Assembly (NCBI RefSeq): GCF_009933335.1
Contig: NZ_MAEL01000046.1
Span: 48,435-112,434, forward strand
Direction of reading: 5' to 3'
From: Candidatus Enterococcus willemsii
GTDB taxonomy: Bacteria; Bacillota; Bacilli; Lactobacillales; Enterococcaceae
DNA length: 64,000 bases
Shown: positions 1 to 6,888 of the stretch, one piece after another
How positions within the stretch are numbered: position 1 is the stretch's first letter
Layout: every line of letters begins with the position of its first letter
The notes under the pieces: model-generated
The model's database searches: none
The model's input: only the letters and a program-made list of their open reading frames with translations
Told to the model about the DNA's origin: nothing
Made by a program: the position numbers and the translations under genes

Positions 1-85
1 AGTAAAATTCAGGAAGTTTCATACTATTAATTTTTCCGTCTAAAGACGTGTGCGTGTGAACAATTACGTAAGGTTTCATTCTCAT
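1..85 (-). CDS. RibD C-terminal-like reductase, N-terminal fragment (cut by window edge)
   Basis: Only the first 28 or so codons are inside the window. They read M-R-M-K-P-Y-V-I-V-H-T-H-T-S-L-D-G-K-I, the N-terminal strand and S-[IL]-D-G-K motif of the RibD C-terminal/dihydrofolate-reductase-like family. These are NADPH-dependent reductases of mostly unknown substrate. The start at 85 has an AAGGGA ribosome binding site 5 nt upstream; the ATG at 79 (spacing 11) is the alternative. It begins 13 nt after the stop of the aldo/keto reductase gene, so the two are probably cotranscribed. A paralogue of the same family is broken by a stop codon at 2747-3475. Confidence 0.6.
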   Translation of the reverse strand, partial: MRMKPYVIVHTHTSLDGKINSMKLPEFY

Positions 86-98
86 TCATTTCCCTTCA

Positions 99-950
99 TT
101 ACCATAAAGCAAGTGACTGCTTCTTCATTGGTTTCTTAAAGTATTTATCAATTTGTTGTAATTCTGTTTCTGTCAATTGAATGTCGGCTGCTTTGATATT
201 ATCAATCATATGTTTTGGATTACTCGATTTCGGAATAGCAATTGTTTGCTGATTCCGTATGCTCCAAGATAATAAAATTTGCGAAATACTTGCTTGATGA
301 TTTAGCGCAATTGTTTCAAGTACTTTACTTTGTGAAGAAAGCAAGCCTTTTAAATTCCCTTTAATCATTGGTGAATATGCAATCAATGGCAATTGTTGGG
401 TTTGCATATAAGGAAGTAAATCATATTCAATCCCTCGATCAATTAAATTGTACTTCACTTGATTTGTTTGACAGTTTTTTCCATTGGGTAATGTCATCAT
501 GTGTTGCAAATCTATTGTATCAAAATTAGAAACGCCCCAAGCACGAATCTTACCATCGTTTTTGACTTGTTCCAACGCATCAATTGTTTCTTCTAACGGC
601 ACGGTACTTTTCCAATGGAGCAAATACATGTCTAAATAAGGGACATCTAACCGTTCTAAGGATCGTTCCAAACTTTGAGCTAGTCGTTTTTTTGAGGCAT
701 TTTCAGGTAAAACTTTGGAAATCAAATAAATATCTTCTCGATTGACCTGTTTTAAAACGTGTCCGACTAATTGTTCAGATCGTCCATTACCGTACATTTC
801 AGCCGTATCAATAACTTGTGCACCAGCAGCTATACCTTTTAGCATCGCCTCGACTTCTCTATCTTGATCTAGTTTGTTGTTTCCAATATTCCAAGTGCCA
901 ATGCCAATTGGGAAAACCTCTCGCCCATTTATTTTTACATTTTGAACCAT
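99..950 (-). CDS. aldo/keto reductase
   Basis: NADPH-dependent oxidoreductase with an (alpha/beta)8 barrel. Visible motifs are G-I-G-T-W near the N-terminus, the family signature V-I-D-T-A-E-M-Y-G-N-G carrying the catalytic Asp and Tyr, the catalytic Lys in L-I-S-K-V, the His in L-L-H-W-K, and the cofactor-binding I-P-K-S-S-N near the C-terminus. The length (283 aa) is normal. I place the start at the ATG at 950, which has AAGGAG 8 nt upstream. A GTG at 959 overlaps that ribosome binding site and is unlikely. The physiological substrate cannot be told. It is followed closely by a RibD-like reductase, suggesting a small redox operon. Confidence 0.85.
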   Translation of the reverse strand: MVQNVKINGREVFPIGIGTWNIGNNKLDQDREVEAMLKGIAAGAQVIDTAEMYGNGRSEQLVGHVLKQVNREDIYLISKVLPENASKKRLAQSLERSLERLDVPYLDMYLLHWKSTVPLEETIDALEQVKNDGKIRAWGVSNFDTIDLQHMMTLPNGKNCQTNQVKYNLIDRGIEYDLLPYMQTQQLPLIAYSPMIKGNLKGLLSSQSKVLETIALNHQASISQILLSWSIRNQQTIAIPKSSNPKHMIDNIKAADIQLTETELQQIDKYFKKPMKKQSLALW

Positions 951-1014
951 CGCCTTCACTCCTTAAATAAAAATTGCGCATTCAATATCAGACATGTTTC
1001 TCATTTTCACCTAT

Positions 1015-1032
1015 CACATACTAAGATATGTG
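1015..1032. repeat. CACATA-N6-TATGTG dyad upstream of the aldo/keto reductase
   Basis: A perfect 6-6-6 inverted repeat about 65 nt upstream of the aldo/keto reductase start. It overlaps by 2 nt a possible minus-strand -35 (TTAACA, 1036-1031). This is the same offset as in the two MerR-type sites at 2186-2203 and 3513-3530, but the half-site sequence differs and no good -10 is seen at the matching distance. It may be an operator of another regulator. Confidence 0.35.
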
Positions 1033-1087
1033 TTAAAAGCATTGGAGATAGAATGGAACTTTCATTAATGATTATGCTTTATCAATA

Positions 1088-1128
1088 ATCAAACAGCTAT
1101 GTTTCCTCGTTAAACACTGCTGTTTGAT
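1088..1128 (-). terminator. inverted repeat, candidate terminator of the alpha/beta hydrolase gene
   Basis: Perfect 10-bp arms ATCAAACAGC (1088-1097) and GCTGTTTGAT (1119-1128) enclose a loop that can itself pair (GTTT/AAAC). It lies just past the stop of the hydrolase gene. The U-tract on the minus strand is poor, so termination is plausible but not certain. Confidence 0.45.
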
Positions 1129-1149
1129 AGTTTAATTAAATAATACTAA

Positions 1150-2121
1150 CTACTTTAAATTCTCTTTCAGAAACACAGTGATTTCATCAAACGGAATAAT
1201 GTCCATTTGATCATATAAATCGGTATGTGAAGCTCCTGGAATCACTTTTAATTTTTTGTTGTCTCCTTTTAATTCTTTATAAGCATCTTCACTGAAGTAG
1301 AGAGAATGTGCTTTTTCACCATGAATTAAAAAGGCTGCGCTTCGAATTTCATCAATATACTGCAACAATGGCATATTCATAAATGAAAGTGACGACGTAA
1401 TGTTCCACCCATCATTGGAATTCAATGAACGTTCATGATAGCCACGAGTTGTTTTATAGTATGCGTGGTAATCTTTGACGAAATCTGGTGCATCATCTGG
1501 TAAAGGATCAACAACACCACCTGCACGTTCATACGAATCATTTTTGTAATCAACCAATCGTTGTTGGTTTAAACTTTGGCGCGCTTCATATCTTGCGTCG
1601 GCGTCCATTGTATCAAAATATCCTTGTGCATTGACACGTGACATATCGTACATCGTTGATGCGACAGTTGCTTTAATTCTTGTATCGATTGCCGCTGCAT
1701 TTAGAGCCATACCGCCCCAGCCGCAAATACCGACAATCCCAATTTTTTCTGGATCGACATTGTCTTGCACGGATAGAAAATCAACTGCGGCTTGGAAATC
1801 TTCTGTATTAATATCTGGTGACGCAACATAACGTGGTGTACCACCACTTTCTCCGGTAAATGAAGGGTCAAATGCAATCGTTAAAAAGCCACGTTCAGCT
1901 AACGTTTGTGCATACAAACCAGATGATTGCTCTTTCACCGCGCCAAATGGTCCAGCAACCGCTAATGCTGATAATTTCCCTTGTGCGTCTTTTGGTTCAT
2001 ATAAATCAGCGACTAATGTGATTCCATAACGATTGTGGAAAGTAATTTTTCGATGATTTATCTTGTCACTTTTTGGAAAAACTTTGTCCCATTCTTGTGT
2101 AATTGTTAATTCTTTACTCAA
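1150..2121 (-). CDS. alpha/beta hydrolase with Cys nucleophile elbow
   Basis: A 324-residue hydrolase of the dienelactone-hydrolase/YcjY-like group. The nucleophile elbow is G-I-C-G-W-G-G, so Cys replaces the usual Ser as in dienelactone hydrolases. An acidic residue and the His in P-G-A-S-H-T-D near the C-terminus fit the rest of a triad. There is no signal peptide, so it is cytoplasmic. The start is taken as TTG at 2121 (L-S-K-E-L-T), because AAAGGAG lies about 9 nt before it, while an upstream ATG at 2157 has no ribosome binding site. It is transcribed divergently from a MerR regulator, from a promoter with the 19-bp spacer typical of MerR activation. The substrate is unknown; detoxification or stress response is inferred. 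Confidence 0.75.
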   Translation of the reverse strand: MSKELTITQEWDKVFPKSDKINHRKITFHNRYGITLVADLYEPKDAQGKLSALAVAGPFGAVKEQSSGLYAQTLAERGFLTIAFDPSFTGESGGTPRYVASPDINTEDFQAAVDFLSVQDNVDPEKIGIVGICGWGGMALNAAAIDTRIKATVASTMYDMSRVNAQGYFDTMDADARYEARQSLNQQRLVDYKNDSYERAGGVVDPLPDDAPDFVKDYHAYYKTTRGYHERSLNSNDGWNITSSLSFMNMPLLQYIDEIRSAAFLIHGEKAHSLYFSEDAYKELKGDNKKLKVIPGASHTDLYDQMDIIPFDEITVFLKENLK

Positions 2122-2176
2122 TCGTATCCTCTCCTTTTTGGTTGTTTGACATACCATTCATTTTGAATGTATGATA

Positions 2177-2207
2177 AGCATATCCCCTAAACCTGACTTT
2201 AGGTCAA
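2177..2207 (-). promoter_or_regulatory. MerR-type promoter with 19-bp spacer (hydrolase gene)
   Basis: -35 TTGACC (2207-2202) and -10 TATGCT (2182-2177) are separated by 19 bp, the elongated spacer that MerR-family activators correct by twisting DNA. A perfect dyad CCTAAA-N6-TTTAGG (2186-2203) fills the spacer and overlaps the -35 by 2 nt. The regulator gene starts 34 bp away on the other strand. Confidence 0.8.
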
Positions 2208-2240
2208 GAGGTTTTATTTTTTTACGAGGAAGTGAATAGG

Positions 2241-2678
2241 ATGTATACAATTGGTCAGGTTTCTGAGATGTTTCAGTTACCAATTTCAACATTACGATAT
2301 TACGACAAAGAAGGATTATTTCCCGATATGCAAAGAGTTGGTGGTATCAGACAATTTTCTGAAAATGAACTCGAAGCGTTGCGAGTGATTGATTGTTTAA
2401 AAAAATCTGGTGTAGAAATTAAAGACATTAAGCAATTTATGGAATGGAATATGCAAGGTAGCGAAACATTCCAGCAACGGAAAGAACTCTTTGAAAAACA
2501 GAAACAAGCCGTTGAAGACGAACTACGTAATTTAGAAAAAACATTAGATATGATCAAATACAAATGCTGGTACTATGAAACAGCTATGAATGATGGCACA
2601 GAAGAAAACATTCTGGCAATGTTACCGAATCAATTACCTGCTGAAATTCAAGCATGTTATGACCATGCACATTTGTAG
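2241..2678 (+). CDS. MerR family transcriptional regulator
   Basis: A 145-residue MerR-type regulator. Residues 1-70 form the winged helix: M-Y-T-I-G-Q-V-S-E-M-F, S-T-L-R-Y-Y-D-K-E-G-L-F and the R-Q-F-S-E-N-E-L wing. A coiled coil of about 40 residues follows (K-E-L-F-E-K-Q-K-Q-A-V-E-D-E-L), then a short C-terminal tail. The tail has one Cys in K-C-W-Y-Y but no metal-binding Cys pair, so it resembles the AdhR/NmlR-like group more than metal sensors. The start is ATG 2241 with GAGGAA 9 nt upstream, rather than GTG 2232. It likely controls the divergent hydrolase and, from a matching site at 3513-3530, the RibD-like gene. The inducer is unknown. Confidence 0.88.
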   Translation: MYTIGQVSEMFQLPISTLRYYDKEGLFPDMQRVGGIRQFSENELEALRVIDCLKKSGVEIKDIKQFMEWNMQGSETFQQRKELFEKQKQAVEDELRNLEKTLDMIKYKCWYYETAMNDGTEENILAMLPNQLPAEIQACYDHAHL

Positions 2679-2681
2679 AAC

Positions 2682-2720
2682 AAAACAGGAAGTTTCTTGA
2701 AGAAACTTCCTGTTTTTTTT
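2682..2720. terminator. strong intrinsic terminator after the MerR gene
   Basis: A 15-bp perfect stem AAAACAGGAAGTTTC / GAAACTTCCTGTTTT (2682-2696 / 2702-2716) is followed by a run of T on the plus strand. The A-rich 5' side means it may also stop the convergent minus-strand transcript. Confidence 0.9.
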
Positions 2721-2746
2721 CAATGACAGTTTTACAAAGCAATTCC

Positions 2747-3475
2747 TTATTCAGCTTTTTTCACTTTATATCTCAACCAAACTGTGCCATCTGGTTCACT
2801 TTCCACATTTAATAATTCAAACGATACGGGGGTATCTTTTGACACACCTTCTTTTGCTGTAAAGAAGGTTGATGTTTTCGCATTTCCATCTGCAAATGGC
2901 GCCATTACAACGCTGACTTCATCACATAAACCAGCTTGAATGAATGACCAGTTCAATACCGCTCCACCACCTAGCATTAATGTCTGAATATTAAATTCAC
3001 GGTACAATTTTTCTACTACAGCTTCATAGTCTAATGTGTCTTCACCACATATGATATAAGGAATATTGCGTTCACGTAGCATGGCTTTATAAGCATGCTA
3101 CGCTTTTTCCGTCAAGACTTCAATAATCGTCGCATGCGTTTCTCGATAGTCTAGCGTATTTGATTCCCACGCTAATTTGCCAGAAGGATCTACCGATACA
3201 TAATATTTCGGCGCATTTGTTTCGACGATAAAATCTCCTTCAGGTACGATTGGTGCATTTTCAGGTAATTCAGGTTCTTTGTATTTGGTAAAAGCTTCAT
3301 CTGAAGTCGTGCGACCAGATAACCAAGCTTGTGTATCATAATAAGCATCCGGTCCAAAAGCAACATTATAAAAGAAATCTGCACTTGCTTTGCGTGCAGG
3401 TAAAGCTTTGTGAGGGCCATCAATCTTCCCGTCAATCGATGTTACCATATGACAAAATATATAAGGTTTATTCAC
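2747..3475 (-). pseudogene. RibD C-terminal-like reductase interrupted by an in-frame TAG
   Basis: The two halves (3475-3101 and 3097-2747) are in the same frame and together make one full-length member of the family: N-terminal N-K-P-Y-I-F-C-H-M, T-S-I-D-G-K-I, then M-L-G-G-G-A-V-L-N and a normal C-terminus. A single TAG at 3098-3100 splits them after K-A. The family would continue here without a gap, and the five codons after the stop (H-A-Y-K-A) run on into the second half. The downstream ATG at 3082 has no ribosome binding site, so it is not a separate gene. The start is taken as GTG 3475, 9 nt after AAGGAGG; ATG 3484 abuts that site. Either a recent pseudogene or a readthrough gene; the amber lies in one arm of a hairpin. 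Confidence 0.8.
3076..3101 (-). repeat. hairpin containing the amber stop codon
   Basis: On the minus strand GTAGCATG (which includes the TAG) pairs with CATGCTAC, extended by CTT/AAG with one bulged C and a 3-nt loop. The total is about 11 bp. It sits exactly at the point where the reading frame is broken. Confidence 0.75.
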
Positions 3476-3503
3476 ACATATCATCCTCCTTTTTTATGAT
3501 GTA

Positions 3504-3534
3504 AGTGTACAACCTAAAGTAACATCTAGGTCAA
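3504..3534 (-). promoter_or_regulatory. second MerR-type promoter with 19-bp spacer (RibD-like pseudogene)
   Basis: -35 TTGACC (3534-3529), -10 TACACT (3509-3504), spacer 19 bp. The 18-bp dyad CCTAAA-N6-TCTAGG (3513-3530) overlaps the -35 by 2 nt, exactly as at 2177-2207. Same spacing and near-identical half-sites indicate control by the same MerR protein. Confidence 0.8.
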
Positions 3535-3580
3535 GTATTTTTGACGAAAAAGTGTACAAAATTAACATCTATCTACGTCA

Positions 3581-4393
3581 CTATGTTATCCCACTCATTT
3601 TAGCTAACCATGTTTCAATGACAGTTAATACACCCTCATCATCATTGGAAGGTGCCACATAACGAGCGGTTTGAAGTACCTCTTCACTGCCATTTGCCAT
3701 CGCATAACTAAATTCTGCCAATTTTAACATCTCTAAATCGTTATTACTGTCTCCAAAAGCAAGTAATTGACTCGCTGAAATTTGCCATCGCTTCAACAAA
3801 TAAAGCAATGCTTGCCCCTTATTGACAGAAGGAATAAGCAAGTCTACACTATCATGACCACTCACAACAGCCGTAATATCCTTTGAAAAGTGCTGATTTA
3901 ATTGGTCCACTAGCGATTTTGCCTCTCGTTCTGGAACTTGTAAAGCAATTTTGACAAATTCATCCTCCGGTAGATTATCAAAAGAAGCCACTTCTGCTAG
4001 TGCGTAGTAATATCTGTTTGCAAATTGCTGGAATGCCTCTGGTTGTTTTTCCAGCATATATGCTTGCTTTGCACCACATAAGACAATACCAATTGATACA
4101 TCCAACTGTAACAAAAATCTCAACACGCTATGGACAGTTATCGAATCAAAAGTGGCTTTTTTGAGCAACTGATTTTTTTCAAAGATTAATGCACCGTTCT
4201 CTGAAACAAACGTAATCTCACTTTGATTTGGAAAAAAAGAAGATAATTGCGCGTATTGGTTGCCACTCGCAACAATGAATTTGATATCTTTTTCTTGTAA
4301 CTCCTGGTAAATTTTTTCAAATCGTTCCCGAGAGTAATCATTGGTTGACTTTAAAAAGGTCCCATCCATGTCTACTGCAATTGCTTTAATCAT
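3581..4393 (-). CDS. HAD superfamily (Cof-type) sugar-phosphate phosphatase
   Basis: A 270-residue class IIB HAD hydrolase. Motif I is V-D-M-D-G-T-F (nucleophile Asp), motif II the Ser in V-A-S-G-N, motif III a Lys in V-N-K-G-Q-A, and motif IV G-D-S-N-N-D. The length and cap arrangement fit the Cof/YwpJ group, which dephosphorylates small sugar phosphates and flavin precursors. It starts at ATG 4393 with GAGGAG 8 nt upstream; GTG 4402 overlaps that site. It lies 25 nt behind another Cof-type gene, so the two probably share a transcript. The exact substrate cannot be inferred. Confidence 0.85.
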   Translation of the reverse strand: MIKAIAVDMDGTFLKSTNDYSRERFEKIYQELQEKDIKFIVASGNQYAQLSSFFPNQSEITFVSENGALIFEKNQLLKKATFDSITVHSVLRFLLQLDVSIGIVLCGAKQAYMLEKQPEAFQQFANRYYYALAEVASFDNLPEDEFVKIALQVPEREAKSLVDQLNQHFSKDITAVVSGHDSVDLLIPSVNKGQALLYLLKRWQISASQLLAFGDSNNDLEMLKLAEFSYAMANGSEEVLQTARYVAPSNDDEGVLTVIETWLAKMSGIT

Positions 4394-4418
4394 ATTTCTC
4401 ACTCCTCATACAACTTTC

Positions 4419-5204
4419 TCAAAGAACATTCAATTGTTTTAACGCATATTCAATACCATCGGCTTCATGGTCATGCGTAATAAATGTCGCAGCTTCTTTG
4501 ACATGTTCATTAGCATTTCCCATCGCAACTGCATGTCGCACAACTTCAAACATACTAATATCATTATTGCCATCACCAAATGCATAAGTCTGATTCAAAT
4601 CTGATAGATTTAATTTCTCTAACAATTCGACAATCCCAGCTTTTTTGGAACGATTTTTATTAACAATTGCCATCGAAAAAGGACTATCTCGATAAAAAGT
4701 CAACTGATCATTAAATTGTTCCATCAGTAAAGCATCGTGTGCTATTTCTTCACTGAAGAGATACAGCATATTAATCTCTTTTTTTGTATAGAAAAACGGA
4801 TCAATCTCAGGCAACGGCGCATTGTCTAATTTATAGAGCTTCTTTGTCGCTTCATCAATAAAATTAATGCGATATTCCTTTGGTGTATAACAGGATACCG
4901 GATGTCCTAATTCTTCAGCAAAAGCTAACACATTTTCGATAATAGCAGTATCGATTCGGTGATTAACAAGTATTTCCCCTTCTACCACCACATACTGACC
5001 GTTCAAGCTAACATACGAATGAATCGCTGTTGCTTTGGTAATCTCTTCAATTTCAATAGGCGAACGTCCACTGGCAATTACCGTTAAATAATTTTTTTCT
5101 GCTAATTGTTTCAATACGTTTAAATTGCTCGAGCTAATTTGTGATTGTTTATTTAATAACGTCCCATCTAAATCAAAAAATACGACACCTTGATAGTTTT
5201 TCAT
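4419..5204 (-). CDS. HAD superfamily (Cof-type) sugar-phosphate phosphatase
   Basis: A 261-residue class IIB HAD phosphatase, paralogous in type to its downstream neighbour. It shows F-F-D-L-D-G-T-L (motif I), I-A-S-G-R-S (motif II), the Lys in R-S-K-K-A-G (motif III) and G-D-G-N-N-D (motif IV). The start at ATG 5204 (M-K-N-Y-Q-G) has AAAGGAG 8 nt upstream; a longer reading from 5264 has no ribosome binding site and would cross a terminator-like hairpin. First gene of a two-gene operon. Substrate unknown. Confidence 0.85.
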   Translation of the reverse strand: MKNYQGVVFFDLDGTLLNKQSQISSSNLNVLKQLAEKNYLTVIASGRSPIEIEEITKATAIHSYVSLNGQYVVVEGEILVNHRIDTAIIENVLAFAEELGHPVSCYTPKEYRINFIDEATKKLYKLDNAPLPEIDPFFYTKKEINMLYLFSEEIAHDALLMEQFNDQLTFYRDSPFSMAIVNKNRSKKAGIVELLEKLNLSDLNQTYAFGDGNNDISMFEVVRHAVAMGNANEHVKEAATFITHDHEADGIEYALKQLNVL

Positions 5205-5239
5205 CGACTCAACTCCTTTCCTTTCAATATAGCACAAAC

Positions 5240-5278
5240 AAAAAGCAATGGTAAGCCTTTTCAAAAAAGGTTACCATT
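5240..5278 (-). terminator. terminator-like hairpin between a gene fragment and the HAD operon
   Basis: The minus strand shows AATGGTAA (5278-5271) pairing with TTACCATT (5254-5247), with inner CCTTTT/AAAAGG, followed by GCTTTTTG. It lies right after the stop of the stub at 5293-5385 and probably terminated the ancestral gene. It could also attenuate the HAD operon leader. Confidence 0.6.
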
Positions 5279-5292
5279 ACTTTTATCGTATA

Positions 5293-5385
5293 TTATGACA
5301 TAAAAATTGTAAAACTGCGTAAAATCGCTGAAACAAGAATAGTGACGATGGTCATTCCTGAGACAAAACCAACATGTAAAAAAAA
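5293..5385 (-). pseudogene. C-terminal fragment of a lost membrane protein
   Basis: Between the coaE terminator and the hairpin at 5240-5278, the minus strand reads an open stretch ending H-V-G-F-V-S-G-M-T-I-V-T-I-L-V-S-A-I-L-R before F-T-I-F-M-S and TAA (5295-5293). This is a typical last transmembrane helix. It has no start codon with a ribosome binding site and no upstream coding sequence. It looks like the tail of a deleted integral membrane gene that still carries its own terminator. I cannot name the family. Confidence 0.45.
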
Positions 5386-5423
5386 CCGTATGAAATCTAT
5401 TTTTAGAAGTAGATTTCATACGG
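5378..5423 (-). terminator. intrinsic terminator of the polA-mutM-coaE operon
   Basis: A perfect 14-bp stem CCGTATGAAATCTA (5423-5410 read on minus) / TAGATTTCATACGG (5399-5386) is followed on the minus strand by eight T residues. Confidence 0.9.
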
Positions 5424-5438
5424 TCTTTTCTCACTAAC

Positions 5439-6038
5439 TTACTTCAAAAAATGATGTTCTTTCAACCATTTTTCAACTTGTTGTTGGGTCTCTAATTGAC
5501 TGCCTTGATTGTCAAATACAACATCTGCCAGTTGTTTCTTCTCTTCAATTGGCATTTGACTTTTGATGCGTTGTTGTGCTTCTTCTTTGGTCAATTGGTC
5601 ACGTGCCATTAAGCGTTGCTCTTGTATTTCTTCAGGAACATAGACTACTGCTACTTGATCCATTACATCTTCATAATGGGATTCAAATAATAATGGTATA
5701 TCGGCAATCACTAATGATGACCGCGATTTATAGTTATCGATTTGTCTCAAAATCTCTAAACGGATAATTGGACCAAGAATTGCATTGAGCTGTTCTCGTT
5801 TTTGCTCATCACTAAAAACAAGCGCCCCTAATTTTTTTCGATTCAACGTACCATTTTCTTGTAAAATATCCACACCAAATGTATCAACGATCGTTGCTAA
5901 ACCTAGAGTATTTGGCTCGACGACTTCACGAGCAATCACATCTCCATCGACTATTGGAAATCCATGTTGACGTAAGAAATTGACAACCGTACTTTTTCCA
6001 GTAGCAATACCCCCAGTTATTCCTAGTACCATACTCAT
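5439..6038 (-). CDS. coaE: dephospho-CoA kinase
   Basis: Last enzyme of coenzyme A synthesis: phosphorylates the ribose 3'-OH of dephospho-CoA with ATP in the cytosol. The 199-aa protein has the P-loop G-I-T-G-G-I-A-T-G-K-S-T at residues 6-17, followed by V-D-G-D-V-I-A-R-E-V-V (the CoaE D-A-D-x-[IL]-[AS]-R-like motif) and the D-I-P-L-L-F-E motif. Its ATG overlaps the mutM stop by one base (TGATG), with AAAGGGTG 7 nt upstream inside mutM, so translation is coupled. It is the last gene of polA-mutM-coaE, an order common in Firmicutes, and ends before a strong terminator. Confidence 0.95.
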   Translation of the reverse strand: MSMVLGITGGIATGKSTVVNFLRQHGFPIVDGDVIAREVVEPNTLGLATIVDTFGVDILQENGTLNRKKLGALVFSDEQKREQLNAILGPIIRLEILRQIDNYKSRSSLVIADIPLLFESHYEDVMDQVAVVYVPEEIQEQRLMARDQLTKEEAQQRIKSQMPIEEKKQLADVVFDNQGSQLETQQQVEKWLKEHHFLK

Positions 6039-6874
6039 CAGTCATCACCCTTTCTTACTTGACACTGCGGGCAATAATGCGTGCCACGTTGTGCAACCTT
6101 AGTTTTCACAATCGCTATCCCACAATGATTACACGGGAGTCCTGTCTGTCCATAAACATGCAAGGAAACTTGGAAGTTTCCCGCTTCGCCTAAAGCATTG
6201 GCATAACTACGGATTGTTGTTCCACCGGCTTCAACAGCTCGTGCCAACACATCAATAATTGCTTGATGTAAGGCAATCACTTCCGTTTCAGAAAGCAGAT
6301 TGGCAGGTGTTTCTGGATGAATTTTTGCTTCCCATAAGGCTTCGTCAACATAAATATTTCCCAAACCTGTCACTAATTTTTGATCTAATAATAAAGGTTT
6401 AATTGCTTTATGCGATTTTTTTAATTGTTGCTCAAAGCGTTCTTTCTTAAATTCACTAACAATTGGTTCTGGCCCAAGTTGGACAATACCTTTATAGGAT
6501 GAGCTGCTATTTTTCGGTACTAATGCCATGCGTCCAAATTTTCGGACATCATGATAGCTTAATTGCGAACCATCAGTAAATGTAAAAATCACATGCGTGT
6601 GTTTGCCGGGCGTCTGCGGTTCTTGAGAAAATTCGTATTTTCCTTCCATTCGCAAATGAGAAATTAAATCAAAATCACTTAATTTAAAAATTAAAAATTT
6701 TCCACGTCTTTCAATCGTCTCGATGGTTTGATTGATTAGTTGTTCTTGAAATAGTTCCACTTCTGGCAGTTCAATAATTCGTGGCCATCGAACAGTAACA
6801 GATGCGATGGTCTTTCCTTGAACGAGACGAACAAGCCCTTTACGGACAGTTTCGACTTCTGGTAATTCTGGCAA
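6038..6874 (-). CDS. mutM: formamidopyrimidine-DNA glycosylase
   Basis: Base-excision repair glycosylase/AP lyase removing 8-oxoguanine and FapyG. The N-terminus is (M)-P-E-L-P-E-V-E-T-V; the Pro after Met is the catalytic nucleophile, so the start must be the TTG at 6874, preceded by AGAGGTGA. Also visible are the helix-two-turn-helix (T-G-L-G-N-I-Y-V-D-E-A-L) and a C-terminal zinc finger C-N-H-C ... C-P-Q-C. The length (278 aa) is usual. The ribosome binding site overlaps the polA stop codon, and the 3' end overlaps coaE. Confidence 0.96.
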   Translation of the reverse strand: MPELPEVETVRKGLVRLVQGKTIASVTVRWPRIIELPEVELFQEQLINQTIETIERRGKFLIFKLSDFDLISHLRMEGKYEFSQEPQTPGKHTHVIFTFTDGSQLSYHDVRKFGRMALVPKNSSSSYKGIVQLGPEPIVSEFKKERFEQQLKKSHKAIKPLLLDQKLVTGLGNIYVDEALWEAKIHPETPANLLSETEVIALHQAIIDVLARAVEAGGTTIRSYANALGEAGNFQVSLHVYGQTGLPCNHCGIAIVKTKVAQRGTHYCPQCQVRKGDD

Positions 6875-6888
6875 ATGGTCTCACCTCT

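Noticed and set aside
2747..3082. Second half of the RibD-like protein as an independent small gene
   Set aside because: It has no ribosome binding site, is in frame with the preceding half and continues the same domain; treated as one interrupted gene.
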